From positions 1 to 64,000 of the forward strand of contig JAIYAE010000038.1 of the NCBI GenBank assembly GCA_027489175.1: DNA of 64,000 nt. The letters run 5' to 3'. Made by a program: the position numbers and the translations under genes. Origin of the DNA: Rhodobacter sp. (lineage in GTDB: Bacteria; Pseudomonadota; Alphaproteobacteria; Rhodobacterales; Rhodobacteraceae). Of the stretch, positions 47,760-55,674 are shown piece by piece (within the stretch, counting starts at the first letter, position 1; the number at the start of each line of letters is the position of its first letter). The notes below the pieces were generated by a model. The model saw nothing but the letters and a program-made list of their open reading frames with translations. It made no database searches and was not told the origin of the DNA.

Positions 47760-48758
47760 ATGCAGCTTTCCCGTTTCCCCCGTATCCGCCTTGGCCATCT
47801 GCCAACGCCGCTGGAGCACATGCCACGCCTGTCGGCGCTCTTGGGACCCGAGATCTGGATCAAGCGCGACGATTGCACGGGGCTGTCAACCGGCGGCAAC
47901 AAGACCCGGAAGCTGGAATTCCTGATGGCCGAGGCGGTGGCGATGGGCGCGGATATCGTGCTGACCCAAGGCGCGACGCAATCCAACCACGCCCGCCAGA
48001 CGGCAGCGGCGGCGGCGAAGCTGGGGATGGATTGCCATATCCTTTTGGAAGATCGCACGGGCTATAACGAGCCGAACTACCGGCTGAACGGCAACGTTCT
48101 TTTGGACGTGCTGCATGGGGCCACGATCGAACACCGGGGCACGGGCCTCGACATGAATGCCGAGATGTTTGCCGTGGCCGACCGGATGCGCGCCGAAGGG
48201 CGCAAGCCCTATGCCATCGTCGGTGGCGGGTCGAACGCCACCGGGGCGCTTGGCTATGTCAATTGCGCGCTGGAACTGCTGGGGCAGATGGTGGAGCGGG
48301 GGCTGGTCTTTGACCAGATGGTGACCGCAACGGGATCGGCGGGCACGCAAGCCGGGCTGATCGTCGGGTTGAAGGCCTTGAACGCGCAGCTGCCGCTTCT
48401 GGGCATCGGGGTCCGGGCACCGAAAGAGGTGCAAGAGGGCAATGTCTTCCGTCTGGCACAGGCGGTGGAAGAGAAGATCGGCGTGCAGGGCGTGGTGGCG
48501 CGCGAGGATGTGGTGGCGAACTGCGACTACATCGGCAAAGGCTATGGCATCCCTGCCGACGGCACGCTGGAGGCCATCGACATCTTCGCCCGGCAAGAGG
48601 CGATCCTGCTGGACCCGGTCTATTCGGGCAAGGGCGCGGCCGGGCTGATCGACCTGTGCCGCAAGGGGCATTTCCGGAAGGGCCAGCGGATCGTCTTCCT
48701 GCACACCGGCGGGGCGATCGGGCTGACCGGCTATACCCACGTCCTGCCCCACGCATGA
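47760..48758 (+). CDS. cuyA: L-cysteate sulfo-lyase / D-cysteine desulfhydrase-family PLP enzyme
   Basis: A 332-residue fold-type-II PLP enzyme: [44 protein letters not shown] with the PLP lysine in [45 protein letters not shown] and [13 protein letters not shown]. This matches CuyA of Ruegeria (L-cysteate to pyruvate, sulfite and ammonia) and its close relative D-cysteine desulfhydrase; motifs alone do not separate them, and the HpsN-like neighbour favours cysteate. The track ORF is 29 codons too long; ATG 47760 follows AAAGGATACCAG. Its stop overlaps the racemase start (ATGA). Confidence 0.82.
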   Translation: MQLSRFPRIRLGHLPTPLEHMPRLSALLGPEIWIKRDDCTGLSTGGNKTRKLEFLMAEAVAMGADIVLTQGATQSNHARQTAAAAAKLGMDCHILLEDRTGYNEPNYRLNGNVLLDVLHGATIEHRGTGLDMNAEMFAVADRMRAEGRKPYAIVGGGSNATGALGYVNCALELLGQMVERGLVFDQMVTATGSAGTQAGLIVGLKALNAQLPLLGIGVRAPKEVQEGNVFRLAQAVEEKIGVQGVVAREDVVANCDYIGKGYGIPADGTLEAIDIFARQEAILLDPVYSGKGAAGLIDLCRKGHFRKGQRIVFLHTGGAIGLTGYTHVLPHA

Positions 48759-49408
48759 GAACGGTCGGCATCCTGGGCGGTATGGGGCCGGAGGCGACGG
48801 TGCTGCTGATGCAGCGCCTGTTGCAGGCCGTGGATGCGCGCGACGATGCCGACCATATCCCGCTGATCGTCCACCAGAACCCTGCCGTCCCCAGCCGGAT
48901 CAAGCGTCTGGTCGAGGGGGTCGGCGACGACCCCGGCCCGGTGCTTGCCGGAATGGCCCGAGACCTGCAGGCGGCAGGGGCACAGGCGCTGGCGATGCCC
49001 TGCAACACCGCCCATGCCTATGCGCCGCAGATCATTGCGGCCACGCCCCTGCCCTTCCTCGACATGCGCGCAGCCACGGTGGCGGCGCTGCCGAAAGGCC
49101 GGGTGTCCATGCTCGCCTCACCCGCCGTGCGGATCACCGGGGCCTTCGATGCGGCCTTTTCTGCGGCTGGCATCACGCCGGTCTGGCCGGAAGACGAGGC
49201 CCCGGTCCTTGCCCTGATCCGACGCGTCAAGACCGGCGACACCGGGCCAGAGGCGCATCAGGCGATGGCCGCGCTGGCCGAGGCGACAGACGGGCCTCTG
49301 CTTGTCGCCTGCACCGAGCTTTCGCTGCTGACCGGGGCGTTGCGGCGGCCCTTTACCGACAGCCTTGACTGCCTTGTGGCTGCCATTCTGACCTTTGCAC
49401 GCGGCTAG
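48755..49408 (+). CDS. Aspartate/glutamate racemase-family protein
   Basis: A 217-residue protein of the Asp/Glu/hydantoin racemase superfamily: [21 protein letters not shown] at the start, [16 protein letters not shown] with catalytic Cys 1 at about 85, and [11 protein letters not shown] with catalytic Cys 2 near 190. Both cysteines of the two-base mechanism are present, so it should be active. It is translationally coupled to the sulfo-lyase. Because cysteate is the sulfonate analogue of aspartate, a role in D/L-cysteate interconversion is an attractive inference; ordinary aspartate racemase is the conservative alternative. Confidence 0.85.
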   Translation: MRTVGILGGMGPEATVLLMQRLLQAVDARDDADHIPLIVHQNPAVPSRIKRLVEGVGDDPGPVLAGMARDLQAAGAQALAMPCNTAHAYAPQIIAATPLPFLDMRAATVAALPKGRVSMLASPAVRITGAFDAAFSAAGITPVWPEDEAPVLALIRRVKTGDTGPEAHQAMAALAEATDGPLLVACTELSLLTGALRRPFTDSLDCLVAAILTFARG

Positions 49409-49748
49409 GCTGCATCTTCGGCTAGCTCGATTGCGCCATCGAACCCAGGCGTGGTCGAATTGGGCGTCGCTGCGCCCGGCAAAGCGGGGGTCAGGCCGTC
49501 GTCCATCAGCGGACTTTCCGGATGGCCAGAAGCAGGCGGTCCTTGGTGACAGCCCCGGCGGGCTGGCCGGCCTCATGGATGATGACTGGACGGGTGGACC
49601 CAGCAGACAGGCCGATCACCGGGTCTGCCATCCCCGGTCACAAGGACGGTCCGCTTCAACGGCTTTCGGGCCAGATCAAAGGAATCAGTCGCAAAGGCCC
49701 TGGTTTCGTGTAATGTTAAGCTTATTAACACCGAAGGAGGGCGCCCCG
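49409..49748. other. Intergenic region with an AT-rich palindrome near its right end
   Basis: No gene with recognisable motifs is found; the track frames through here are extensions of neighbours. TGTTAA-GCTTA-TTAACA at 49714-49730 is a six-base inverted repeat in an AT-rich island 18 bp before the start of the next gene, a plausible operator or promoter part. GGAGG follows at 49736. Confidence 0.5.
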
Positions 49749-50891
49749 ATGGATCGTCGCAGCTTCACCCTTGGCCTTGCGGCCGGGCTGGCCAGCCCCC
49801 TGACCGGCTTGGCGCAAACTGCCCCCGGCTACCGCGGGCCAAACGTCATCCTGGTGCGCTTTGGCGGCGGGGTGCGGCGGGCAGAGACGATAGATGAGGC
49901 GGCGACCTGGGCCCCCTATCTGCGCCACACCCTCGCTCCGCGGGGCACCTTCATCCCCGACCTCAGGATCGACAAGCTGGAGGGGGTCAATACCAGCCAT
50001 GCCGAGGGCACGCTGAACCTTCTGACCGGCCGCTACCTGGCCTACCGCGATGCAAGTGCCCTTTTGTCCGACCGGCTGGAGCCGACGGAGCCCACCCTCT
50101 TCGAATACCTCCGCCGCGCCTTCGACATCCCCTCGCATGAGGTCCTTCTGATCAACGGTGAGGACCGGCCGCAGGAGGAATTCTTCACCTTCGGCGCGGG
50201 CGACCATTTCGGCATCGATTACCGGTCCGAGATGCTGTCCTTGCACCGCTTCAAGCTCTACCGCACCCGGATGCAACTGGCCGAGGGTAGGCTGACGGAT
50301 GAGGCGCGCCTGGCGCTGGAGGAAGAGCAGACCCGCCTTCTGACTATCGACCCACGGGGTGCGACACCCGACCCCTCACCGCAGGTTGAGGCGTTCTGGG
50401 CCCGCTGGCGCAAGGGCTTTGGCGACGACGGCCTGCGCAATCCGCGCGGTGACCGGCTGCTGACGGAACTTGCCACCCGCGCGATGACGGAACTCAAACC
50501 GCGCTTCATGATGGTGAACTATCAGGACCCCGATTACGTCCACTGGGGCAACCCAAGCCACTACACCCGCGCCATTGCGGTGATCGACGAAGGTCTGCAG
50601 CGGCTGGTGTCCCTGGCCGACGCGGACCCGTTCTACCGCGACAACACCATTTTCGTCATCACCCCCGATTGCGGCCGCGATGCGAACCCCTTGGCCGAAG
50701 TGCCGTTCCAGCACCATTTCAACTCCCGCTCTGCGCATGAGGTTTGGGCGATGATCTTCGGCCCCGGCATCGCGCGCGGGGTGATCGACCGCCCGGTCGA
50801 CCAAAGCGCCATCGCCCCGACCATCGCCGCCGCCATGGGCTTTGCCGCCACCCGCGCCGAAGGGGATGTAATCGAGGGGGCCTTCCTGTGA
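49749..50891 (+). CDS. Exported alkaline-phosphatase-superfamily (sulfatase-like) protein
   Basis: A 380-residue protein with a Tat-like signal peptide (MDRRSFTLGLAAGLASPLTGLAQ). It continues with NVILVRFGGGVRRAETID, NTSHAEGTLNLLTGRY in the region of the usual nucleophile, RFMMVNYQDPDYVHWGNPSHYTRAIAVIDEGLQRL, and IFVITPDCGRDANPLAEVPFQHHFNSRSAHEVWAMIFGPGI. The D.DYVHWG-x-x-x-H-Y and TPDCGRD..HH elements are metal-ligand segments of alkaline phosphatase/phosphodiesterase-fold enzymes. The usual acidic residue pair after the first strand is RFGGG here, so the metal site may be altered. Good ribosome site (GAAGGAGG). It overlaps the next gene by GTGA. Confidence 0.75.
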   Translation: MDRRSFTLGLAAGLASPLTGLAQTAPGYRGPNVILVRFGGGVRRAETIDEAATWAPYLRHTLAPRGTFIPDLRIDKLEGVNTSHAEGTLNLLTGRYLAYRDASALLSDRLEPTEPTLFEYLRRAFDIPSHEVLLINGEDRPQEEFFTFGAGDHFGIDYRSEMLSLHRFKLYRTRMQLAEGRLTDEARLALEEEQTRLLTIDPRGATPDPSPQVEAFWARWRKGFGDDGLRNPRGDRLLTELATRAMTELKPRFMMVNYQDPDYVHWGNPSHYTRAIAVIDEGLQRLVSLADADPFYRDNTIFVITPDCGRDANPLAEVPFQHHFNSRSAHEVWAMIFGPGIARGVIDRPVDQSAIAPTIAAAMGFAATRAEGDVIEGAFL

Positions 50892-51886
50892 CCGCCCTGA
50901 CCCGCCCCGCCTATGGCCCGGGCCGCCTGTCGCGGCTGGGGCGGCTGATCGCCAACGCGGGCATCGGCACGCTTCTCTGCACCGGCCCGGTGACTGCTGT
51001 CATTGCCCTTGGCTGGCTGGCCCGCCGGTCCGGCCACTTGTCGCGCGACCGCTTTGGCGCGGCGGAAGAGGCACCTGGCTGGCTTATGGGCCCGCGCGAA
51101 TGGCAGGGCCGCCCTTCGGGCCGGATGGCCCGCGCGCTCGGGGGCCTTGGGGCGAATATCCGCGCCGGGCTGATGGCGCTGACCGCCCTTCTGGTCTGGA
51201 CGCTGCCCTTCACCGTCCTATGGCTCGGGGCATGGTGGGCGGGTTGGGAAAACTCATTCAACAAGGGGTATGAGCAGGCCTTCGTCGGCCCCTCGGTCTT
51301 CTTCATCGGCGTTTTCGCGGCAGCACTGGTCTTGCCGGTGCTGCCTTTGGTCTTTGCCCATCTGGCGGCTGAAGACCGCCTGTCCGCCGCCTTTGAACTC
51401 CGCCGGTTGCGATCCGTCGTGGCACAGGCCGGCTGGCGGGTTCCCGCACTGGCGGTGCTGGTGGCCGCCCTGGCCCTGCCCTTCGCCGGCGCACGGGGCC
51501 TGATCACCACCGCCACCGCCTGGGCACCCCAGCTGGAAACCATGCCGCCGGAACAACTGGCCGATCTGCAAGGCTGGATCACCCTGGCTTTGGCCGCCCT
51601 GGCCTTCACCAGCGTCTGGCTGACCCGCAGCCTTGCCGCCCGCATCTATACCCGCGCCGCCGCCCGGGCGGCGGGTCTGAAACCCGGCCTCTGGGACGGC
51701 ACCCAAGCGGCTGAGGGGGCGATGCCCGCCACACCGCGCAGCCGCGTCATGGCCAGCCTCTGGTATGCCATCGCCATGGCCGCCACGCTGGCCTTCAGCT
51801 TCCTGATCCTCGCCGGGCAGTTCCTCGACTATGCCTGGTGGCGCTGGATCTTCCACCCGGCCTTGACCCTGCCCTGGGCAGGCTGA
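50888..51886 (+). CDS. Membrane protein coupled to the phosphatase-fold protein
   Basis: A 332-residue protein read from a GTG start overlapping the previous stop (GTGA). The track starts 48 codons earlier in the neighbour's frame. About six hydrophobic segments are seen: GIGTLLCTGPVTAVIALGWLA, ALLVWTLPFTVLWLGAWWAG, GPSVFFIGVFAAALVLPVLPLVFAHLAA, RVPALAVLVAALALPFAG, WITLALAALAFTSVWL and YAIAMAATLAFSFLILAGQFL. ENSFNKGYEQAF resembles loops in DUF4013-like proteins. No confident family. The tight coupling suggests it works with the exported phosphatase-fold protein. Confidence 0.75.
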   Translation: MTALTRPAYGPGRLSRLGRLIANAGIGTLLCTGPVTAVIALGWLARRSGHLSRDRFGAAEEAPGWLMGPREWQGRPSGRMARALGGLGANIRAGLMALTALLVWTLPFTVLWLGAWWAGWENSFNKGYEQAFVGPSVFFIGVFAAALVLPVLPLVFAHLAAEDRLSAAFELRRLRSVVAQAGWRVPALAVLVAALALPFAGARGLITTATAWAPQLETMPPEQLADLQGWITLALAALAFTSVWLTRSLAARIYTRAAARAAGLKPGLWDGTQAAEGAMPATPRSRVMASLWYAIAMAATLAFSFLILAGQFLDYAWWRWIFHPALTLPWAG

Positions 51887-51944
51887 GACCCTTGCGAAAC
51901 CTGCCCGGGGGTGCGACTAAGGCGCAAATTCCCCGGGGTCGCCC

Positions 51945-52736
51945 ATGTCCTTTTCCACCCATTTCACCCATGCCATCACGCGCAAACCCGCGCCGTCGAT
52001 CATCGCCGGTCTCCGCGCCGTCGATACCGGAATGCCCGACCTTGCGGTGATGGAGGCCCATCACGCGGCCTATATCGCGACGCTTCGCGAGACCGGCGCC
52101 ACCGTGGTGGAACTGCCCGCGCTAGACGCCTATCCCGACAGCGTTTTTGTCGAAGATACAGCGCTTTGCCTGCCGCAAGGGGCCGTGGTGATGCGCCCCG
52201 GCGCGCCCTCGCGTCTGGGGGAGGCGGCCGAGATGGCCCCCCACCTGCAGGCACTTTACGGGCAGGTCGTGGCGATCAGTGGGACGGACAGCTTCATCGA
52301 AGGGGGCGATATCCTGGTGACGGAACGCGAGGTCCTCGTCGGCCGCTCCGCCCGCACCAACGCCGCCGGGATTGCCGAACTGACGCGCCTTGTCGCCCCC
52401 TGGGGCCACACGGTGCGAGAGGTTCACACCCCACCGGGCGTTTTGCATTTCAAGACCGATTGCTCGCTTCTGGACGCTGACACGATCCTGTCTACGGACC
52501 GTCTTGCTGCCTCAGGCTGCTTTGACGGCTACCGGGTGATCCCGGTCGCTGACGGGGAAGAGCCCGCCGCCAACACCATCCGCTTCAATGACCTTGTGCT
52601 GATGCCCGCAGGCTTTCCCCGCACCCGTGACGCAATCCTTGCGGCGGGGTTCAAGGTGCGCGAGATCGGGAATTCCGAATGCGCCAAGCTGGATGGCGGC
52701 ATGTCCTGCCTCTCGCTGCGCTTTACCCCCCGGTAG
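51945..52736 (+). CDS. Dimethylarginine dimethylaminohydrolase (DDAH) family protein
   Basis: A 263-residue guanidino-modifying enzyme of the DDAH type: THAITRKPAPSI at the start, LPALDAYPDSVFVEDTALCLP with the conserved acidic residues, FIEGGDILV, VGRSARTNAAGI, PPGVLHFKTDCSLLD with the catalytic His, and AKLDGGMSCLSLRF with the nucleophile Cys near the C-terminus. It hydrolyses methylated arginines to citrulline or a related amidine substrate. AATTCCCCGGGG precedes the start with a weak ribosome site. It is followed six bases later by the next gene. Confidence 0.9.
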   Translation: MSFSTHFTHAITRKPAPSIIAGLRAVDTGMPDLAVMEAHHAAYIATLRETGATVVELPALDAYPDSVFVEDTALCLPQGAVVMRPGAPSRLGEAAEMAPHLQALYGQVVAISGTDSFIEGGDILVTEREVLVGRSARTNAAGIAELTRLVAPWGHTVREVHTPPGVLHFKTDCSLLDADTILSTDRLAASGCFDGYRVIPVADGEEPAANTIRFNDLVLMPAGFPRTRDAILAAGFKVREIGNSECAKLDGGMSCLSLRFTPR

Positions 52737-52742
52737 CGGGCT

Positions 52743-53717
52743 ATGGCCTTCAACATCCTTGCCATCGGTCAATCCGGCAGGCTGGAGTTTGAGGCGATCC
52801 TGCTCGCGGCCTCGCTGCGCCAGTCCGATCCGGGCTTTGCCGGCACCCTGTTCATCGGCGAGCCGCAGCCCGGCCCCCTGTGGAAAACAGATCCACGGAT
52901 GTCAGACCGGGGAAAGGCCGTGCTGACCGACCTTGGCGCGCAGATCTTGCCGTTTCAGAACAAGGCCTTCGGCGGCCCCTACCCGCACGGCAACAAGATG
53001 GAGGCGTTGGAGACCCTGCCCGACGCGCCCTTCCTGTTTCTCGATACCGACACGCTGATCACGGGCCCCCTGTCCGCCATTCCCTTCGATTTCAACCGCC
53101 CCTCCGCCTCGATGCGGCGCGAAGGGACCTGGCCGCAGATCGAACTTTACGGGCCAAGCTATGCCGAAACCTGGGGGGCGCTTTATGACCGGTTCGGGCT
53201 GGACTACCCGTCCACCCTCGACCTCAGCCAGCCCGAGGAATACTGGAAACGCCACCTTTATTTCAACGCGGGCTGGTTCTTTCATCACAGCCCCAAGGCC
53301 TTCGGCGCGCGCTTTACCGCTTGGGCAAAGTCGATCTGCGATGATCCGCCCGAGGCGCTGATCTGCCAGGAACTCTTCCCCTGGCTGGACCAGATCACCC
53401 TGCCCCTGGTCATCCATTCCTTCGGCGGGGGCAGGCCAGGCCCTGACCTGGCCGCTCTGGACGGGACGGCCACCTGCCATTACCGGACCCTGCCGCTTCT
53501 CTACGCCCGCGAAAGCGACCTTGCGGTGGCGGTGCTGGAGGAGGTGGCGCGTGACAAGGCCATCCGCCCCACCTTGCGCGACTGGGAGGCGATGAAAGCG
53601 ATGGTTTACCAGAACCAGGGCCGCAAGGCGCGCGCTCTCTTTGACCGCGACCGCCTGCCCCCGCGCGAACAGATGATCCGCAACACCTTGAAACGCGAAG
53701 GGTTTTGGCTGCGCTAG
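52743..53717 (+). CDS. Putative glycosyltransferase-fold protein
   Basis: A 324-residue protein of uncertain family. It starts FNILAIGQSGRLEFEAILLAASLRQSDP like the nucleotide-sugar-binding strand of GT-A enzymes, and contains HGNKMEALETLPDAPFLFLDTDTLITGPL, where DTDT fits a DxD metal/sugar-nucleotide motif as in GT8-type enzymes. Further segments are YFNAGWFFHHSPKAFG (GT8-like FNAG) and a C-terminal helical part ending RNTLKREGFWLR. No signal peptide. The acceptor and donor cannot be told. Same strand and only six bases after the DDAH gene, so co-transcribed. Confidence 0.65.
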   Translation: MAFNILAIGQSGRLEFEAILLAASLRQSDPGFAGTLFIGEPQPGPLWKTDPRMSDRGKAVLTDLGAQILPFQNKAFGGPYPHGNKMEALETLPDAPFLFLDTDTLITGPLSAIPFDFNRPSASMRREGTWPQIELYGPSYAETWGALYDRFGLDYPSTLDLSQPEEYWKRHLYFNAGWFFHHSPKAFGARFTAWAKSICDDPPEALICQELFPWLDQITLPLVIHSFGGGRPGPDLAALDGTATCHYRTLPLLYARESDLAVAVLEEVARDKAIRPTLRDWEAMKAMVYQNQGRKARALFDRDRLPPREQMIRNTLKREGFWLR

Positions 53718-53718
53718 G

Positions 53719-54318
53719 CTAAAGCTCCATCGTCACCACGGGCCACAGCGACAGGACCAGCAGCACCGCCATGGTCCAGTTGAAGACCTGCAACCGACCT
53801 GGCCCCTCCAGCCACCGCCGCACCGCCTGCCCCGCAGCCGCCCAAAGGGTTACCGAAGGCAGATTGACCGAAGAAAAGACAAGCGCCACAAGGGCATAGG
53901 CCTGTAGCGACGGGGTGGGCACATAGGCTGCGACCGCCCCCAGCGACATGGCCCAGGCCTTGGGGTTCACCCATTGAAACGCGGCGGCCTGCAGGAAGGT
54001 CATCGGCTGCGCGCGCCCCCGCCCCTCACCCGGGGCGCCGGAATTCGCGATCTTCCAGGCCAGCCACAGCATGTAGGCGACCGACACCACCTTTAGCACC
54101 GTCAGCGCCGGGGGCCAGGCGGTGAAGATCCCGGCCAGGCCGAGGCCCACCAGAACCACCATCAACGAATGGCCAATGCTGATCCCCAGCATATGCGGCA
54201 CCGTCCGCCGCAAACCGAAGTTCACCCCGCTGGCCAACAGCATCATGTTGTTCGGCCCCGGCGTGACCGAGGTGACGAAGGCAAAGCCCAGAAGGGCAAG
54301 GAGAAGGTCAACTGTCAT
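53719..54318 (-). CDS. LysE/RhtB-family amino-acid exporter
   Basis: A 199-residue membrane exporter with the LysE signature near the N-terminus: FAFVTSVTPGPNNMMLLASGVNFG (TPGPN), HMLGISIGHSLMVVLVGLGLAGI, KVVSVAYMLWLAWKIA, the central FLQAAAFQWVNPKAWAMSLGAVAAYV, and two final helices. Six predicted membrane segments. The track ORF is 147 codons too long upstream, crossing an Lrp gene on the other strand; ATG 54318 is where the family begins. Divergent from the lrp gene with a shared palindrome, typical of Lrp/LysG-LysE pairs, so it probably exports an amino acid sensed by that regulator. Confidence 0.92.
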   Translation of the reverse strand: MTVDLLLALLGFAFVTSVTPGPNNMMLLASGVNFGLRRTVPHMLGISIGHSLMVVLVGLGLAGIFTAWPPALTVLKVVSVAYMLWLAWKIANSGAPGEGRGRAQPMTFLQAAAFQWVNPKAWAMSLGAVAAYVPTPSLQAYALVALVFSSVNLPSVTLWAAAGQAVRRWLEGPGRLQVFNWTMAVLLVLSLWPVVTMEL

Positions 54319-54351
54319 CGGTCCAGCCTGCCAGATCGCGCGTGGCGAGAG

Positions 54352-54388
54352 GTTGCAAAGATGCGGCCAATAGGCCATCCTTTGCAAC
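54352..54388. promoter_or_regulatory. Probable Lrp operator between lysE and lrp
   Basis: GTTGCAAAG and CTTTGCAAC form nine-base perfect arms separated by 19 bases, and the inner part (GCGGCC-AATA-GGCC) continues the symmetry. It sits in the divergent gap two bases before the preferred lrp start at 54391. TTTGCAA-type half sites are common for Lrp/AsnC regulators. Confidence 0.6.
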
Positions 54389-54390
54389 AA

Positions 54391-54843
54391 ATGACCGATC
54401 TCGACAAGATAGACCACCGGATATTGCGCGGCTTGCAGCGCGACGGCCGCCAGTCGAACCTGGCCTTGGCCGAACTGGTGGGCCTGTCGCCCTCGGCCTG
54501 CCTGCGCCGGGTGCAGGCGCTGGAGGCCTCTGGCGTGATCCGCGGCTACCGCGCCGTGCTTGATGCCGGGCGGATGGGGGTGGGGTTCGTGGCCTATGTG
54601 ACCGTGGGGCTTGGCACCCACACCAAGGCCGCACAAGAGGCGTTCGAACGCGCCATTTCCCGCGCGCCGGAGGTGCGGGAGTGTCACAACATCACCGGCA
54701 CGGTGGAGTACCTTTTGCGGGTCGAGGCCGCCGATCTGGCCGCCTACAAGCACTGGCATACCGAGATCCTGGGGGTCCTGCCGCAGGTCCGGTCGATCAC
54801 GACCTTCGTGGTGATGGGCAGCCCGAAGGATGAGCGGGCGTGA
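54391..54843 (+). CDS. Lrp/AsnC-family transcriptional regulator
   Basis: A 150-residue regulator: HTH DLDKIDHRILRGLQRDGRQSNLALAELVGLSPSACLRRVQALEASGVIRGYRAVLD, then the RAM/ligand-binding domain VAYVTVGLGTHTKAAQEAFERAI ... VRECHNITGTVEYLLRVEAADLAAYKHWHTEILGVLPQVRSITTFVVM. ATG 54361 (ten codons earlier, after GAGAGG) is an alternative start but would place the operator palindrome inside the gene. Divergent from a LysE exporter, which it probably controls in response to an amino acid. Confidence 0.92.
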   Translation: MTDLDKIDHRILRGLQRDGRQSNLALAELVGLSPSACLRRVQALEASGVIRGYRAVLDAGRMGVGFVAYVTVGLGTHTKAAQEAFERAISRAPEVRECHNITGTVEYLLRVEAADLAAYKHWHTEILGVLPQVRSITTFVVMGSPKDERA

Positions 54844-54996
54844 TTTTCAACTGGTGGAGGTCCTTGCGTTAACCCGTTGGTTTGGCGGTGTTTTCGGGGT
54901 CTTTATCTGGTCTTCCTTGCGTCTTCTTTCCGTCTCTACGCGCGGTGAGGTGGTGGGCAGTTAACCATTCGGGGCGAATCGGTCGGGGCGGGGAGA
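54844..54996. other. Left part of a gene-free interval
   Basis: A T-rich stretch (TCTTTATCTGGTCTTCC) follows the lrp stop. No ORF or RNA is recognised. The interval continues to 55182 and carries REP-like hairpins. Confidence 0.5.
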
Positions 54997-55018
54997 GTCG
55001 GGGTGAACCCCGACCTAC
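54997..55018 (-). repeat. GTAG-headed REP-like hairpin 1
   Basis: On the minus strand GTAG precedes GTCGGGGT-TC-ACCCCGAC, an eight-base stem. A second GTAG-headed stem of different sequence lies 160 bp away. GTAG followed by a hairpin is the layout of REP sequences mobilised by RAYT transposases. Confidence 0.5.
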
Positions 55019-55111
55019 ACTCGCATCGCCAGGGTGCAAAGCTGACCGCGACCGGCACGCGGGGGTGGGGGCGATACATCGCGCCCGCCCCCGGGGGGCG
55101 GGTCGGGCGCG

Positions 55112-55138
55112 GTCAGATTTGCTTTGGGCAAATCTGAC
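55112..55138. terminator. Strong hairpin downstream of the TIR gene
   Basis: GTCAGATTTGC-TTTGG-GCAAATCTGAC: 11-bp perfect arms, about 45 bp after the TIR gene stop. No T-run follows, so it may be a Rho-type end or part of the REP cluster. Confidence 0.5.
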
Positions 55139-55155
55139 GGAGTCGGGTAGGTGGT

Positions 55156-55177
55156 GGTGGGTTGGCGCCCACCCTAC
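55156..55177 (-). repeat. GTAG-headed REP-like hairpin 2
   Basis: On the minus strand GTAG is followed by GGTGGG-CGCCAA-CCCACC. It lies directly after the TIR gene stop (55183), so it could also protect or end that transcript. Confidence 0.5.
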
Positions 55178-55182
55178 GCTTC

Positions 55183-55674
55183 CTAGAATGAAACTCGAAC
55201 CTGCTTCGCGTAATCTATATAACTTGCCAAGTTGATTGCGATGGAATTGTAAGCGGCCTTACTGTCAACTTCGCCCGGATCAATAATCGGGACAAATCTA
55301 TCCATACTCACACCATTCACATTGAACTGTGCGAACGGATTGTTTCCGCGATACGATTGATATCCGTTATGGTCTAGCAGGCGATGTATCCGGACGCCAA
55401 GCAGGGCTTTGCCGCGATTCCAACCGTTCAGAATTTCATAGTTAATCCATCTCCGTCCGAAGGTTTCGGAACCAATCATGACAATCACTGTGGACTTACC
55501 CTCCATCTGGGAATCAATCCACCTTGCAATAGCTGCATCACCGCCGCGCTTAATTGACTCCCAATCATTGTCAGAAGCTGGTCTGTTACCGTCTTCTAAG
55601 CGAATGTTTCGGATCTGGCTTACTCTCCAGGCATCGTTTGCGTAGTGGAAACTGTAGAAGCACCGAGCAGCCAC
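55183..55674 (-). CDS. ThsB-type TIR-like (DUF1863) protein
   Basis: A 163-residue protein of the MTH538/DUF1863 TIR-like family that includes ThsB of the Thoeris antiphage system: CFYSFHYANDAWRVSQIRN at the very start, then WESIKRGGDAAIARWIDSQMEGKSTVIVMIGSETFGRRWINYEI, where the IGSxTFxRRWxxYEI block (with its conserved Glu) is the ThsB hallmark. ALLGVRIH and NPFAQFNVNG follow. It starts at a GTG six bases after GGGAGG, overlapping the end of the membrane-protein gene by 55 bp. GC by eye is 45-50%, far below the neighbours, indicating recent transfer. Likely role: NAD-derived signal synthesis on infection. Confidence 0.82.
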   Translation of the reverse strand: MAARCFYSFHYANDAWRVSQIRNIRLEDGNRPASDNDWESIKRGGDAAIARWIDSQMEGKSTVIVMIGSETFGRRWINYEILNGWNRGKALLGVRIHRLLDHNGYQSYRGNNPFAQFNVNGVSMDRFVPIIDPGEVDSKAAYNSIAINLASYIDYAKQVRVSF

